A DNA stretch of 64,000 bases. Source: Haematococcus lacustris. Its lineage: Eukaryota > Chlorophyta > Chlorophyceae > Chlamydomonadales > Haematococcaceae. The DNA lies in assembly GCA_030144725.1 (NCBI GenBank), contig JASKMD010000029.1, positions 2,594,346-2,658,345 of the forward strand, read 5' to 3'. Below the pieces are notes generated by a model. That model worked only from the letters and a program-made list of their open reading frames with translations. It ran no database searches and had not been told where the DNA came from. Made by a program: the position numbers and the translations under genes. Position 1 is the first letter of the stretch; each line of letters opens with the position of its first letter. Of the stretch, positions 37,518 through 48,620 are shown piece after piece.

Positions 37518-39455
37518 TCATGACAGCATCTCCTTCTCCAGCAGCTCTGTCAACTCGCCGCTCTGGAACATCTCTGCGTGCACCACCATGCCCCACCATC
37601 ATGATCAGCACCAGCCAGCGGCAGCGCCAGCGGCGGCGGCGGCAGCAGCACCATCATCGTGTGCATGCAACGGTTTGTTGCTGTGGGAGAGGGTGCAGGT
37701 AGCAGAGACACTGATTGCCACCGCCGCGGTGGACAGCGTCACAGTCTGTGCTGCAGCAGTGCCAGCGGTTTTCCATTGGGCCGCAGACTGGCCACTGCCA
37801 TGTTTGGGGTGGTGATTAGGGGTGCCCACAAGACCATGCAGTGGCCACTGCTATGTGTTGGTGCTGCTGCTGCTGAGTGGCCCAGTTGGCGGGTGTCACG
37901 CATGAGGAGGAGCAGGGCGCTGGCCTGCAGCACTGCAGCCTGCTGTGTGGGTGCAGTGCCTGGCCCCGCCTGCACCCTGCTCCCCTCTCTCCCTTGGCGC
38001 CGCACTGGGGCACAGCTGAGGGGCTGGGGAGGCTGCGGCCGGCAGGTGGGGGTCATGTGAGCTGGAGTGTGACTCACGGATCATGATGTCGCAGCCGCCC
38101 ACGAACTCCCCCCCGACGTAGACCTGGGGGAAGGTGGGCCACTGCGAGTACTCCTTCATGCCTGCGGGGCACACACACCCACACACACACACAGCCATGT
38201 CTGGCAGCAACCCAGGGGGGGGGGGGGGCTACCTAGTGGGAGTAAGGGGGCTACCCAGGGGGGTGAGGGGGCTACCCAGGGGGGGTGGGGGGGCTACCCA
38301 GGGGGGTCGGGGGGGCTACCCAGGGGGGTCGGGGGGGCTACCCAGGGGGGTCGGGGGGGCTACCCAGGGACAAGTATTCTCTGTGCGGAGGACCAGGGAC
38401 CCAGGGACAAACCCTGTCTTGAAGAGGGCCTGGTGGTGGCCTTGCAGGGCTCTGCAGGGGTCTGCTGCAGTGAGCTCTGGCGGGCAGGCTGCGAGGGCCC
38501 ACTGCTGCTCGCTGTGCTGTGCTGTGTCAGCTGGCACGGGAGGGGGGAGGGAGGGCAGTGTGGGGCCCTAGCATGACTCTGCCATGACCCGGCCTGCAAG
38601 GCCTGGCTGTGGAGGACGACTTCAGCTGAGGCACAGTGGCACCAGGCAGCTGATGAATACCACATGGTGATAGCTGATGTCTGGTGCCATGTTGAGTTGT
38701 GCTGCCGCAACAGCCCTGGGGGCAACATGCTGGCAACTGATGATGACTCGTGGACTGGCAGGAGATGCCTGCTCCCGCGTGTGTGATGAGCAAGGGTGCG
38801 TGCCTGAGCGCAGGCGCTCATTCTCCAAGATGTTCACGGTCTCATAGGGAACCTTCATGCTCGTGAGGATCTGCAGCATCATGACCATCACCACATGGCC
38901 TTTACCGAACAGGGCATAGCTCCAGACTCAGCTTCATAATCGCAAGTATCAGCATAAGCGCAAACACCATGGCAGGCATGACGAGGGTGGAGATTGAGGC
39001 ATGAGGATAACTTGCAAGGATTTGCAGGCAATGGCATGCATGAATGACAGTGTGTGCCCTGGCTCACCTGGCACACTGTGTTGCTGAAGCCACATTGAGG
39101 AAACTGACGTGTGCCCTTGATGAATGCCACCACCTGGCAGCCAATTGACAGGAAGAGGCTGACTGTATTAGTCTCATTTGTAGGATCTGGGTGTGCTCAG
39201 GCCCAACTCAGTCCTCTCTCGCGCCTTGTTCTTGGCGACCACTTCGTCGATGGTCTTGCGAAGCTCTGGATCAAGCCCCAGCCCTGCACCTCACGGTTCA
39301 GGAGAACCGCGATTGGACGCAGATTCTCGAAATACGCGTCGAAGGTGCCGCAGCCTACCTTGTGGTGGGAGAGCTCTCGTTTGCACCACTCGCGGCGCCC
39401 GCGGTACGCAAGCGACCCTGCTAGAAGGCAGCCGTGCGCTCAGGCTGTGCTGCAT
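37518..39455 (-). CDS. GRXS14: Plastid-type monothiol CGFS glutaredoxin
   Basis: Complete 142-residue gene in six exons, read right to left: 39359-39455, 39225-39283, 39068-39133, 38804-38870, 38078-38161 and 37518-37573; all phases join. Residues 1-32 ([20 protein letters not shown]...) are basic, Ser/Ala/Arg-rich and lack acids, as in a chloroplast transit peptide. The rest is a single glutaredoxin domain: [32 protein letters not shown] with the CGFS active site, [36 protein letters not shown], then [13 protein letters not shown]. The spacing and WPTFPQ/GGCDI motifs fit GRXS14-type proteins, which bind and transfer [2Fe-2S] clusters with glutathione in plastids. Introns 2 (AAG|GCGCGA) and 4 (CTCAG|GCACGC) use GC donors. 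Exon phasing across both makes sequencing error unlikely. Confidence 0.
38213..38372. repeat. G-rich minisatellite with GGCTACCCAGG core
   Basis: Six to seven units of roughly 23-25 bp, each GGGGGGG CTACCCA GGGGGG with a TC or TGAGG spacer, inside intron 4 of the glutaredoxin. Runs of seven or more G make quadruplex formation plausible. Confidence 0.
38616..38705. repeat. Dispersed repeat, copy A
   Basis: About 85 bp with GCACAGTGGCACC, ACCACATGGTGATA and CTGATGTCTGGTG, matching 39821-39902 in the same orientation; inside glutaredoxin intron 4. Nature unknown, possibly a short interspersed element. Confidence 0.
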
Positions 39456-39820
39456 TGAAGCGTCTGGTGCTTAGATTGCGACGAAGCAGTAGGTGGGGGA
39501 CGGGGCGTTTGATACTTAGTATCTCATGGCCCTTTCTCCATGGACTCAACTTGAGTCTCAAGCTACTACGATTGCACTAGCTGCGCATGTATGTGGTTCA
39601 TGATAGGCAGTACTTCACCTGCTGTTTGGCATGTAGCTTAGGGCTGTAGCTTCGGCAATGTAGCCTTGGTTGTGGGCGCAAGTGCCACAGGTGCCACTGC
39701 AACGCTTGTAGCACCTGTCGGTTTTGGAAGACCAGCTAGTCAAGCCAGCGGGCGGCAGCGCACAGGTAGGTCTATCCGCCCTGAGTGATGAGCACATGGG
39801 TGTAGTAAGGTGTTACCTAG

Positions 39821-39902
39821 AAGGACCTCAGCAGATGCACAGTGGCACCGGGCAGCGGATGAGCACCACATGGTGATATCTGATGTCTGGTGTAATGTTG
39901 AC
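39821..39902. repeat. Dispersed repeat, copy B
   Basis: Partner of 38616-38705; diverges after TAATGTTGACA. It lies just upstream of the gene at 39972. Confidence 0.
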
Positions 39903-39971
39903 AATTTCTCGAGTAAACCCCATGTGAAAGTGGTGTTGCTCCGGGCCCAGCTGTCGCAGCACCTCGGAAAA

Positions 39972-40350
39972 ATGACATCTAGCGAATGCCCGCCACAAGA
40001 TGCGCAGACTACGTGCATGCCGGATTGCGCCTCCTCCCAACAACAACAAAGCAGCATGACCGATGCCTGTGTCACACCAGCTGCTGATCAAAGCATGGAA
40101 CATAACGGAAAAGAGGTTGTTGGAGGGTCTCCAGTGCCCATGCATGCAGCCCTCCAGCTGAGGCAGATGTTGCTGCCAGCAGGACGCCCAGCATCAGGCA
40201 TGGCGCCAGCTGTAGCTGAGAGCGGTGATGCAGCTGCAAAGGAGGGTACGGTAGCGCCAGCAGCAGTAGGGACCACAGTGACAGGTGCAGGTAATGATGC
40301 TGCAGAAGGAGCAGCAACAGAAGCAGCCGGAGCAGCTGCAGAGAGTACCC

Positions 40351-40381
<31 letters not shown>

Positions 40382-41680
40382 AGCAACAAAAGCAGGATCA
40401 GCAGCAGCAGCGGATGGCTCTCCCTCTCGGCCTGCATCCCCCTCCAGGCCGGCCCCAGCCCCCTCCTCCCCCCCATCAGGCAACAAGCACCACCCCCCTG
40501 CACCTCCCGACCCTGCAGCCAGCCCCTCCCTCAGCCCCACCCTCCTCCGCCGCCGCCCCAGCCGCACCAACAAAGCTCAGACCAAGCAGGCGGACAGGCC
40601 ATCTGACTCGGACGACCCACCCGCCAAACCCTCCAGCAGGACCCCGGGCGGCAAGGCGGCTGAGCCAGCGGCAGCCAAAGGCTGCAAGCGCGGTCGCGGC
40701 TCTGACCCTCCTGCTGCTGCAGCGGCCAGCAAGGGCAGGACGGTCTGCCAAGCATGCAGGCGGGGTGGCGGCAGCGGGGGGGGCCAAGGGTGGCCGGACA
40801 CTGAGGGGGAGGCCGACAGCAGCTCTGGAGAGGAGGGGGGGGGCGGGTAGAGCAGCAGGGGGTGGGGGGGCAGGGGCCACGCGGGGTCAGAGGCGCCCGG
40901 CGAGGGTTGCTGGCCCCTGACCAAAGCAAGGGCAGGGGGGGGCGGGGCAGGGGGGGCAGGGGCTCCCAGGCCAGCCATCCGTCTGGCGGCAAGGCTGACG
41001 AGGAGGGGCGGGGCAAGGAGGGGCAGCGGGGTGCCGGGGTCAGTGAGGTGGGGTGTGGGAGCAAGGGGCACCGCAAGGGTGATGGCGCTGCCAAGGATGA
41101 TGTGCCTGAGAGCCTTGACGCCAAGGTTGGCCCAGCCGCAGCCAGCAAAGCCGGGCGCAGCACCGTCAGCAGTCAAGGCGGCAGCAGGCCAAGGGAGGAG
41201 GGAGGGGGGGAAGGGGATGATGAGCCAGCCAAGGGAAGAGGGGTGCGGCGAGAACGGGGCGAGGCAGGTGCAGGTGCTGAGGGGGAGGAGGAGGAGGGGG
41301 GGGCCAAAGGCAGCAGGCGGGGAGGGAAGCTGGTGCGTGGGCCCAGTGGCCAGGCTGCCCGAGCTGGGTCCACAGGGGCTAAGCAGGAAGAGGGGGCGGG
41401 GGGCAGGCTGGAGGGTGGGGGGGTGGGGGCCACGGCTGCGGCTGTGCACAAGGGCGGCACGCAAACGGAAGAGCCAGGTGGGCACGGGGGGGGGTCCAGG
41501 GGTGTGGGGTAGACGGCTGCAGGGATGTGGGTGCTGTGAGACGGCTGTAGGGGTGTGGGCAGCTTTGCGGGTGACAGGCCTGCTGAAAGCTTTAGGGCAG
41601 AAGTACAGAGGGCAATGGGTAGCATCAGTGGGCTGGGGTAAGGGAGGGGTGGGTCCAGAGTAGGGGGAGGGGGAGGGTCA

Positions 41681-41723
<43 letters not shown>

Positions 41724-42677
41724 CCGCGGGGGGAGGCGGGGGTGTATAGTCACTCATGTCATGTTCCTGCCATCGCGTAGCCCCCGGGACGGTAGCCTAC
41801 CAAGCGCTGGGGCCGCATGAGCGCGTCAACGTCCTCCAGCGCAGCTTTGAGCATTTCCGGGAATTGCAGGTTCCGGCAGACCGCGTAGGGCAGCGGCTGA
41901 TTGCGCACATCGACACCTGGTTCCAGGAGCCCTTGGAGGGCTTCGTGTCGCAGGGAAAGGTGCATGGCGAACCCTTTCCCAAGTTGTGAGTGTGACTCCG
42001 CGCGTATCACACGTTGGCGCGACGTCTTCACTCAAAGCATGACCAGGCAACCCCATTGCTAGTCCGAATATCACTGTGTCAGACGCGGACCCTGCTGGCG
42101 AGGCTGCCCGTTGGCCCGCTCCGCCGCGACTGCATGCTTCATCCCCTCCATCGGCCTTAGCCCTCATCATGCCCCATGCACGCTACCCTGCAGTATCCAA
42201 GGCCTGATGAAGCAGCTGCCGCAATGTCCCAGCAGGCAGCGAATGCGTGATCTGGTTTCCTGCTGGCGCCAGATGGACACAAGCAAAGTGAAAGGGTCAG
42301 CAGGTGCGCCCCTCCTTCCCTGCACCTTCCTGCACTGCACATCAGGGAGTGGAGGGACATGAGTGAGGGTGCCTGAGGGCTGACCCCGCCTCAACCGCTG
42401 GTGAAGCAAGACAGTGGCTGGACAGCGTCAGGGCCAGCTGTTGCGCAGCATGTGTGCAGGCGCCCTGCCCTGCCTGGCTGCCCTGGCTGCCCTGCCTGGC
42501 CCTGGCTGTTCCAGGGAGGAGCCTAGGTAGTGGCAGGTGCTCCAGGGCATGTAGGGCGCTCCAGGGCAAAACAAGACAAGAGAGCGCCACAGCAACCCCC
42601 TCTGACCTGCCTGCCTGTGCAGCCAAGTTCCTTGGAGAGGGCAAGGACCTGCCAGCAGCAGCAGGGGGTGGTGCCGC

Positions 42678-42710
<33 letters not shown>

Positions 42711-44962
42711 GGCCCCCCGCACAGCCCCCACAGCTGACCTGGGCCCCCAAAGCCCCCCTTCCCAGGCCCCCCTGGGTGCTGCCTCCTGCTGCCCCACCCA
42801 AGCTGCTGCAGCGGACACTCAGCACGCTGCAACTGGGGCGGCGCCTGGAGCCACAGCTGCCCACCTCCCGCCCTCCTCCCTCACGCCCTCCTCCCTCACG
42901 CCCTCAGTGTGCAAGCAACCCTCTGGCGCCACGGTCATGGCAGGCAGGCAGGCTGCACCCCCACCAGCAGCAGCAGCAGCAGCCACCCCTCGTCGCATCT
43001 CAGAGTCACAGCTGCTACTGCAGGGCAGCAGTAAGGCAGGAGGAGGGGGGGCGCCACCCTTGCAAGCTGGCAGCAGCAGGGACATCAAGGAGGAGGGGGG
43101 GACAGGGTGCAGCGGGCAGGGCCAGCCGCCGCCCACACAGCCTCTGCCCCTGCAGGCATTGCCGGGAGAGACAGGCCCGACCCCAGTCTCAGCCCCTGCT
43201 CAGCCCCAGGTGGCGCTGCTGTCCTTCACCTCCCTGGGCAGTGTGCTGCGCGACAGCAGCGTCAGCCTCCTCACCACCTGCCTGCAGCCGGTGCAGCAGG
43301 CGGTGGGGATGCTGGAGGTGGCCCTGCAGCTGGAGGCCGCGCTGCATGCCAGGTGCGGGGGAGGCCTTGGTCAGGCCAAGGGGCGCAAGGGAGGGGGAGG
43401 GGGAGGGGGAGGGGGAGGGGGAGGGGAGGGGGAGGGGGAGGGGGAGGGGAGGGGGAGGGGGAGGGGGAGGGGGAGGGGGAGGGGGAGGGGGAGGGGGAGG
43501 GGGAGGGGGAGGGGGAGGGGGAGGGAGGGGAGGGGGAGGGGGAGGGGGAGGGGGAGGGGGAGGGGGAGGGGGGGGGGAGGGGGAGGGGGAGGGGGAGGGG
43601 GAGGGGGAGGGGGAGGGGGAGGGGGAGGGGGAGGGGGAGGGGGAGGGGGAGGGGGAGGGGGAGGGGGAGGGGGAGGGGGAGGGGAGGGGGAGGGGGAGGG
43701 GGAGGGGGAGGGGGAGGGGGAGGGGGAGGGGGAGGGGGAGGGGGAGGGGGAGGGGGAGGGGGAGGGGGAGGGGGAGGGGGAGGGGGAGGGGGAGGGGGAG
43801 GGGGAGGGGGATCAGTGCAGTTCAAGTCGCACTGCAGTCAGGGTCAGGGTCAGGGTCAGGGTCAGGGTCAGGGTCAGGGTCAGGGTCAGGGTCAGGGTCA
43901 GGGTCAGGGTCAGGGTCAGGGCTAAGGGCGCAGGAAAGGCGGAAGGCCAGGGGAAGGTGCAGGTCTGTGGTCAGCACTGTGTAAGGGAGCGCTGGGCTGG
44001 GAACACTTCCCAGTGTTGTGCAAGTGACAAGCAGGCAAGCCCTGCCATGTGTGGTGCTGCAGTATTCCTCGAGCCATGTGTTTTGACCTGCGCCTAGTCA
44101 GGTCGAGCTACGAACTGGAGGGAATGAACCTGGGCCATGTCATTCTAAAGCTATAAACCATGCAATTGGGCAAACAAATAAACAGCAGCGAAGTGGTGAT
44201 GTAGTGCTCCTCCACTTCCACCGTGCTGCTTCTGGACTGATGCAATGCTCACCTGCAGCCCTGATGTGGCTGCTCTGCTGTGGCCAGGTGCCTGTCCAGC
44301 GACAGTGAAGCCGGCAGCGCCCACTACAAGAAGGCGCTGTGGCTATTGTGGCACGTGCTACAGCCAGGTGGCCCGGCAGCACACCCAGCCAGCCAAGCCA
44401 GCCAAGCCCAGCAGGCCAGCCATGCCGGCGCGGAGGACAAGACCGGCACCCAACCCAATGGCCAGGCGGAGGCGGAGGCGGGGCGGAGAGCAGGGGGCCA
44501 GCGCTTGGCAGTCTGCGAGGAGGGGGATGGCGGGGAGGGGTTGCGTCAGGTGCTGCTGCAGGGCACGCTGCCCGTGGCGGAGCTGGTGGAGTTGATGTGG
44601 GAGATGAGCCACTAAGGGCGGCTGGGGCCCCACTCCCACTCCCTGTACACAGTGCAGGGCGGTGAGCAGGGCGGCCTGAGCACTGTGGGCTGATGCCTGG
44701 CTAGGGCCTGTTGGCTGCTGCCCGGCTGGGGCTGCCTGTGCAGGGCGGCCTGAGTTATGTTGTCGGATGCCCTCACTGGGTGGCTGAGGCCGAACTCCCG
44801 TACAGGGTGGCCTGGGGTGGCCTGTCTGATGTCTGCCCGACGATGCCGTGACTGGTCCGGGCCGGGCCCCTGGCGCAGTTTGACTGGCAGGCAGCCCTGG
44901 CCAGCTTAGCTCAGCTGATTGAGCGGCTGCAGCGCGCCGAGGGCGGCGTGTGGGTGGGCTAA
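39972..44962 (+). CDS. Unrecognised low-complexity, probably nuclear protein
   Basis: I do not recognise a family. Exons that join in phase: from ATG 39972 into a long Ala/Pro/Gln-rich exon (to before 40850), 41781-41985 (AYQALGPHERVNVLQRSF, then RLIAHIDTWFQEPLEGF), 42194 to about 42304 (LMKQLPQCPSRQRMRDLV), 42623-43352, 44288-44585 (SAHYKKALWLLWHVLQPG) and 44879-44962 (WQAALASLAQLIERLQRAEG, stop). The residues around 40600-40780 are basic and Ser/Pro-rich (KGCKRGRGSD, SKGRTVCQACRRG), which suggests a nuclear protein. Helical segments in the later exons could form an alpha-helical bundle. The part between 40850 and 41780 may hold further exons. An in-frame upstream ATG at 39810 lies in a dispersed repeat, so 39972 was preferred. 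Gene existence fairly likely, exact limits uncertain. Confidence 0.
41680..41724. repeat. (GGGGTC)n microsatellite
   Basis: About seven hexamers just upstream of the exon at 41781. Confidence 0.
43388..43810. repeat. (GGGGGA)n array
   Basis: About 70 hexamers with occasional GGGGA pentamers in the intron 43353-44287. It reads as the complement of the CCCCCT arrays at 11.9 and 56.0 kb. Long Gly/Glu/Arg ORFs across it are artefacts. Confidence 0.
43836..43922. repeat. (TCAGGG)n array
   Basis: About 14 perfect hexamers about 25 bp after the GGGGGA array, same intron. It is a TCAGGG variant of the TTAGGG-type motif and the complement of the CCCTGA array at 52.0 kb. Confidence 0.
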
Positions 44963-45741
44963 GAAGTTGTGGAGTGATCGGATTTCTCAAGTGGCTTCAT
45001 GACTGCTGAAGGGGGGCTCCGGGGCACTCCTTCGTTCCGTTACTCATGCAGTTGGCAATACCTAAAGATTACCATCCCAACGTCGTCCATATGATTGGAA
45101 ACAATGGTGCCGGTCACTACATAAGGATGCGACTCAGTGCTGGGTCCTTGATGAATGAGAACTGGGTACCCCAACAAACAGTTTGGATCATGACAATATG
45201 TACAAAACACAGGAGGTTTCTAGTCTTACATGAAATGCCCGGTACTGGGTGTTGACGAACTATGAAATATCCCTCAAACCCCCATGCAACAATCACTTCT
45301 TTGAGCTATGTGCCAAACTTCATGCCAACACCCCACTCGGGCTGCTCATCATTCTCATCCCATGTCACATCCCATGTGGCCTGCGTATCATCCTCATGGT
45401 TTGATGGTTTATGAACCCCGCAAGAAGCGGTCGGGGTGACATGGGATGGGACAAGGCCTGGATATGATACACTATACATACAGCCTGTCATACAACTCGT
45501 GAACCCCATAGCCCTCATGCTACACCCAAAATAGAGCATGAGTTGGAATCGAACCAGGCTGCGACTCGCAGTGCGAGCTCATCATTGTAAAGGCTACTGA
45601 CAGTGTGCCTAATGCCCACTTCAGCTCAGCCTTCTGGTGTGTGTGCCTGTGCCGGTGCCTGTGCCTGTGCCTGTGCCACACACATCCCCTTTGTGAGGGG
45701 TTTATTGTCTTTATGTTGGGATTGTCTTGAGCTGTAGCTGG
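44963..45741. other. Intergenic stretch without a supported gene
   Basis: Lower GC than its surroundings. A 69-codon ORF at 45046-45255 has no recognisable motif. A (TGCCTG)-like hexamer tract lies at about 45637-45676. A T-arm-like sequence near 45541 does not fold into a tRNA. Confidence 0.
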
Positions 45742-46260
45742 CTATTGCTGCAGCTGGCGCTGCCACTTGCGCAACAGGGGCTTGTCGGGTATCTCCACCC
45801 AATCCTGGCCTGGCTGGCCTGGCTTTGGCATGGCTGGGCGGTTAGTCCAGTAGCACAGCTCAGTGGGACGTGGCCCTGGGCCGACTGCACAGCGGCCAAT
45901 GTGAAGCGCGACTGACACGTCCCGGTCATAGAACCTGCAGGGGTGAGGTGGAGGAGGCGAAGTCATGCTATTTGGGATGTGTTCATGGAATACTATTAGG
46001 GACCGTCCCGAGTCGGGACTCCCGATCCATCTAACGTTAGACTAGATTAGACGATTCTAACGTTAGATTGGCTTGCTAGATCTAGTCTAACCATCTAATC
46101 TAACGTTACATCTACGTAGATCTACGTAGATGGGACGATCCCTAGTCATGTCATGTGGGAGATGCTCATGTCATGCACATGTGCTAGGCCAGTGCTTACC
46201 TGGTGATGTTGTTGATGCTTGTTGAGCACATCAGGCCCCGGACTTGGGATCGCTTTGCCA
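45742..46260 (-). pseudogene. Fanzor/TnpB-like C-terminal remnant, second family
   Basis: Two exons on the minus strand: about 46260-46200 (AKRSQVRGLMCSTSINNIT) and 45934-45742 (FYDRDVSVALHIGRCAVG, then RPAMPKPGQPGQDWVEIPDK and LLRKWQRQLQQ, stop 45742-45744). The split Arg codon AG|G joins in phase over a GT-AG intron. The order 'VRGLM.C ... YDRDVSVAL' is the end of the zinc-ribbon region plus the RuvC-III motif DRDxxxAxx of TnpB/Fanzor RNA-guided nucleases. The tail differs from the family at 62289-63059, so this is another lineage. Everything upstream of the last ~20 residues before RuvC-III is missing, so it is a remnant. Confidence 0.
45997..46144. mobile_element. hAT-like MITE, copy 1, inside Fanzor-remnant intron
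   Basis: 148-bp AT-rich element bounded by TAGGGACCGTCC and GGGACGATCCCTA terminal inverted repeats. It has internal palindromes (TCTAACGTTAGA, TAGATCTACGTAGA). It sits in the intron 45935-46199. Flanking 8-mers do not match, so the target duplication has decayed or was lost. Confidence 0.
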
Positions 46261-47133
46261 TGCTTTTCACTGGCCGCAACAGGCAGCACATGTACTGAGG
46301 ATTATCGTGTTTGTCACACCAAATACTAATACAAGTGACCAATTGACCAAGCTAATCAGACAATACTCAGCAGTAGCGTGCACCACTGTACAGAGAAGCG
46401 CTGACAGCAACCACGCTCAGGTCCCAGCTTCTCTGGGCCAGACGAGTTTCTGTCGCAGCCGCGATTACACTGAAAGCACTACGGGTGGCTCATCAACCAG
46501 TCGCGAGGCCTTCAACCCGTTCGGTGGCAGTCGAGATTCATCTCACAAATCTTCAGTATATCGTCCTATCCTTATCCTCGCACACCAGCCCCCTTCTGTG
46601 GCATACGAGGGGCTAACGGCTAATGTCCGGCCCGCACATTCTGTGGCCTCCGACCGACACAGAAGGAGATGCTGGCTGCAATCGAAAGCGCCGTCGGCTA
46701 TCGGGTGAGCGGGTGTTGCACCTGAGGCTTGAGCAGTATCGTCACAGAGTTTCAACCGATGTGGTCGGAGTAACCACAGCATCCGCGCCGATTTCTATCC
46801 ACACCTCTCTGTTCCACCCGTGACCCCATCTTCCCTTCGGAAGTATCTACAGGTCACGCACGAGAGGGTCAGGGAAGCAGCCGGCTAGGGCCATGCAGGT
46901 GCACCTCGTGAGGTCCTGTGCCTCCAAGTGGTGAGCAGGTTTACCAAACCGAGTTGTGAAATTCTCCATGCAATGTTGCAGGCCCACTGCCTGTCCCACC
47001 TCACGCTCTCAAGAGCCAGGGTGAGGACGGCTCGACACATGTCCCTCATCAGACCCAGCCCTGTACCAGCCAGCCAGCCCATGCCCAGCCTGAGCAGCCA
47101 GTATTAGAGCCGTGCTGGCCTGCCTGGCCACCC
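46261..47133. other. Region without a confident gene
   Basis: A short plus-strand ORF at 46623-46823 contains CNRKRRRLSGE, resembling a nuclear localisation signal, and might be an early exon of the following gene. No splice path was established. Confidence 0.
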
Positions 47134-48039
47134 ATGGGCTACGCCCTACCCCCCGCAGCCCCGCCGGCGTGGAGCTGGGGCCTATGGGGTATGCCCGCCC
47201 CACATGGCCTGTTCTCCCTGGCGCCCATGCCGGCCCCCTACCCAGGTCACGTACTTCACGCCACAGCCTGCCCCCTCCCCGCACATGCACCCTCGTTGCT
47301 CCCCAACTGGGCAACACCGCCTTCCCATGCGCAGCTTGCTGCTGCAGCAGGCACCCGCAGCTCCTGGCCCCCTAGCAGCAGCAGCGGCGGCAGTGCACAG
47401 TGCAAGGCCTACGGCTGCAGCTCACAGCAGGCCACGGTGATAGGGGTGCCTGTGGCGTACTGGCAGCCACTGGGCCTGCTGCCGGCGTACCAGCACCAGG
47501 CGGATCCGACACACCTTGCTCACCCTCCCACCCCCCTGGCTGCCTCACCGGCTACCTCTACCTCAGGCTCGTGCTCACCCCCTCCTCCCTGCCCCACAGC
47601 CCCCAGGAGCCCCTCCCCCACATCGCCCCCCCGGCCTGCCCTCCCCCTCGCCCTCCAGCCTGACGCTGCCACCAGCGCCGCCACGTCAACCTCAGCGCGC
47701 AAGCCTGGCGTACAACAGGCTTCTTCCTCCACTATCTGCCTGCCAGCCCCCCCGCCCGCCCCAGCCTGGCAGTCTGCAGCAGACCTACCTCACCGCTTGG
47801 GCATTGCGCGCGGCATCACTCACATCCTGCAAGCCCGCTGCCCCCAGCTGCCTCCCCCCACTCGGCTGGCCTTGACGCGGGCCATGGAGGTGACCTTGTA
47901 CCGCGCCGCGCCCTCCCCAGCCGCCTACCTGGACGCCTCCAGTCTGCCCGCCCGTGTGTTAGGAGTGCTGCGGCAGCGACTGGCGGCGGCAGCACGCCGG
48001 CGGGCAGGGTTGCGGTGCAAGGCTAGCTCAGGGCCCTGA
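47134..48039 (+). CDS. Pro/Ala/Ser-rich protein with possible C-terminal KIX-like bundle
   Basis: Open frame of 301 residues from ATG 47134 to TGA 48037-48039. Residues about 1-200 are low-complexity Pro/Ala/Ser/Thr. The last roughly 75 residues look structured: RLGIARGITHILQARCPQL, then LTRAMEVTLYRAAPSPAAYL and DASSLPARVLGVLRQRL. The pattern of three helices with E..LYRAA...YLDASSLPARV resembles KIX domains of MED15/CBP-type transcription coactivators. That assignment is by eye and tentative. The true start may lie in an upstream exon. Bias toward GCC/CCC codons matches the host genes. Confidence 0.
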   Translation: MGYALPPAAPPAWSWGLWGMPAPHGLFSLAPMPAPYPGHVLHATACPLPAHAPSLLPNWATPPSHAQLAAAAGTRSSWPPSSSSGGSAQCKAYGCSSQQATVIGVPVAYWQPLGLLPAYQHQADPTHLAHPPTPLAASPATSTSGSCSPPPPCPTAPRSPSPTSPPRPALPLALQPDAATSAATSTSARKPGVQQASSSTICLPAPPPAPAWQSAADLPHRLGIARGITHILQARCPQLPPPTRLALTRAMEVTLYRAAPSPAAYLDASSLPARVLGVLRQRLAAAARRRAGLRCKASSGP

Positions 48040-48379
48040 CCCTAAAGGAGGGAGGGAGGGAGGGAGGGGCAGGCCAGGGGTGGGCTAGGTGCTGTCATGG
48101 CCTGACACACTCTGGCAGGAATGCGGTAGCGCCTGCTAGGAGGGGGTCAGTGTCGGCTGTCTCGACCCAGTTGGGCAAGTGTGCAGTATGCAATGCGGCA
48201 GTTGTGGCAGTGCCATGGCAGTTGCAGCAACATGGCAGAGCAGTTGGAGGTAGCAGGGGAACGGCAGCGGTAAACACTACATGCAAGGCCGGGCCAGGCC
48301 AGGTGGGTCCCACACATTACTGATGAGCACTTGCAGGTGCATGGTCTAGGTGCCTCCCACTGCTCCACGCATAATTAGT

Positions 48380-48620
48380 TGCTGCGCACAGCTCTTGGCA
48401 CACAGCCCGCATGCCCCTCGCAACCACAGCGTTGCACAGGTCAGAGGTCAGGCAGTGTGAGGGGTCAGGTCCCCCGCACCCGGTGCTGTCAACACACGCA
48501 GCAAGCCGAACTGGGCACACTGCCTGCACGCCTACCACAACCATAGCGCTGCACAGGTCAGGCAGCATGAGATGAGGCAGCAGTGCCTCACGCACCTGGG
48601 CAGCATCAACACACACAGCG
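48380..48620. repeat. Imperfect tandem duplication, ~110-bp unit
   Basis: Two related units share GCACAC(A/T)GCC, ACCACA(G/A)CG(T/C)TGCACAGGTCA and a (A/C)GCA..CAACACACGCAG end. No coding potential is visible. Confidence 0.

Noticed and set aside
43388..43922. Gly/Glu/Arg-rich ORFs of over 400 codons
   Set aside because: Hexanucleotide array in an intron; flanking exons join across it in phase.
45541..45585. Possible tRNA 3' half on the minus strand (GGTTCGATTCC)
   Set aside because: T-stem does not pair over five bases, and no acceptor stem, D-arm or anticodon arm could be folded.
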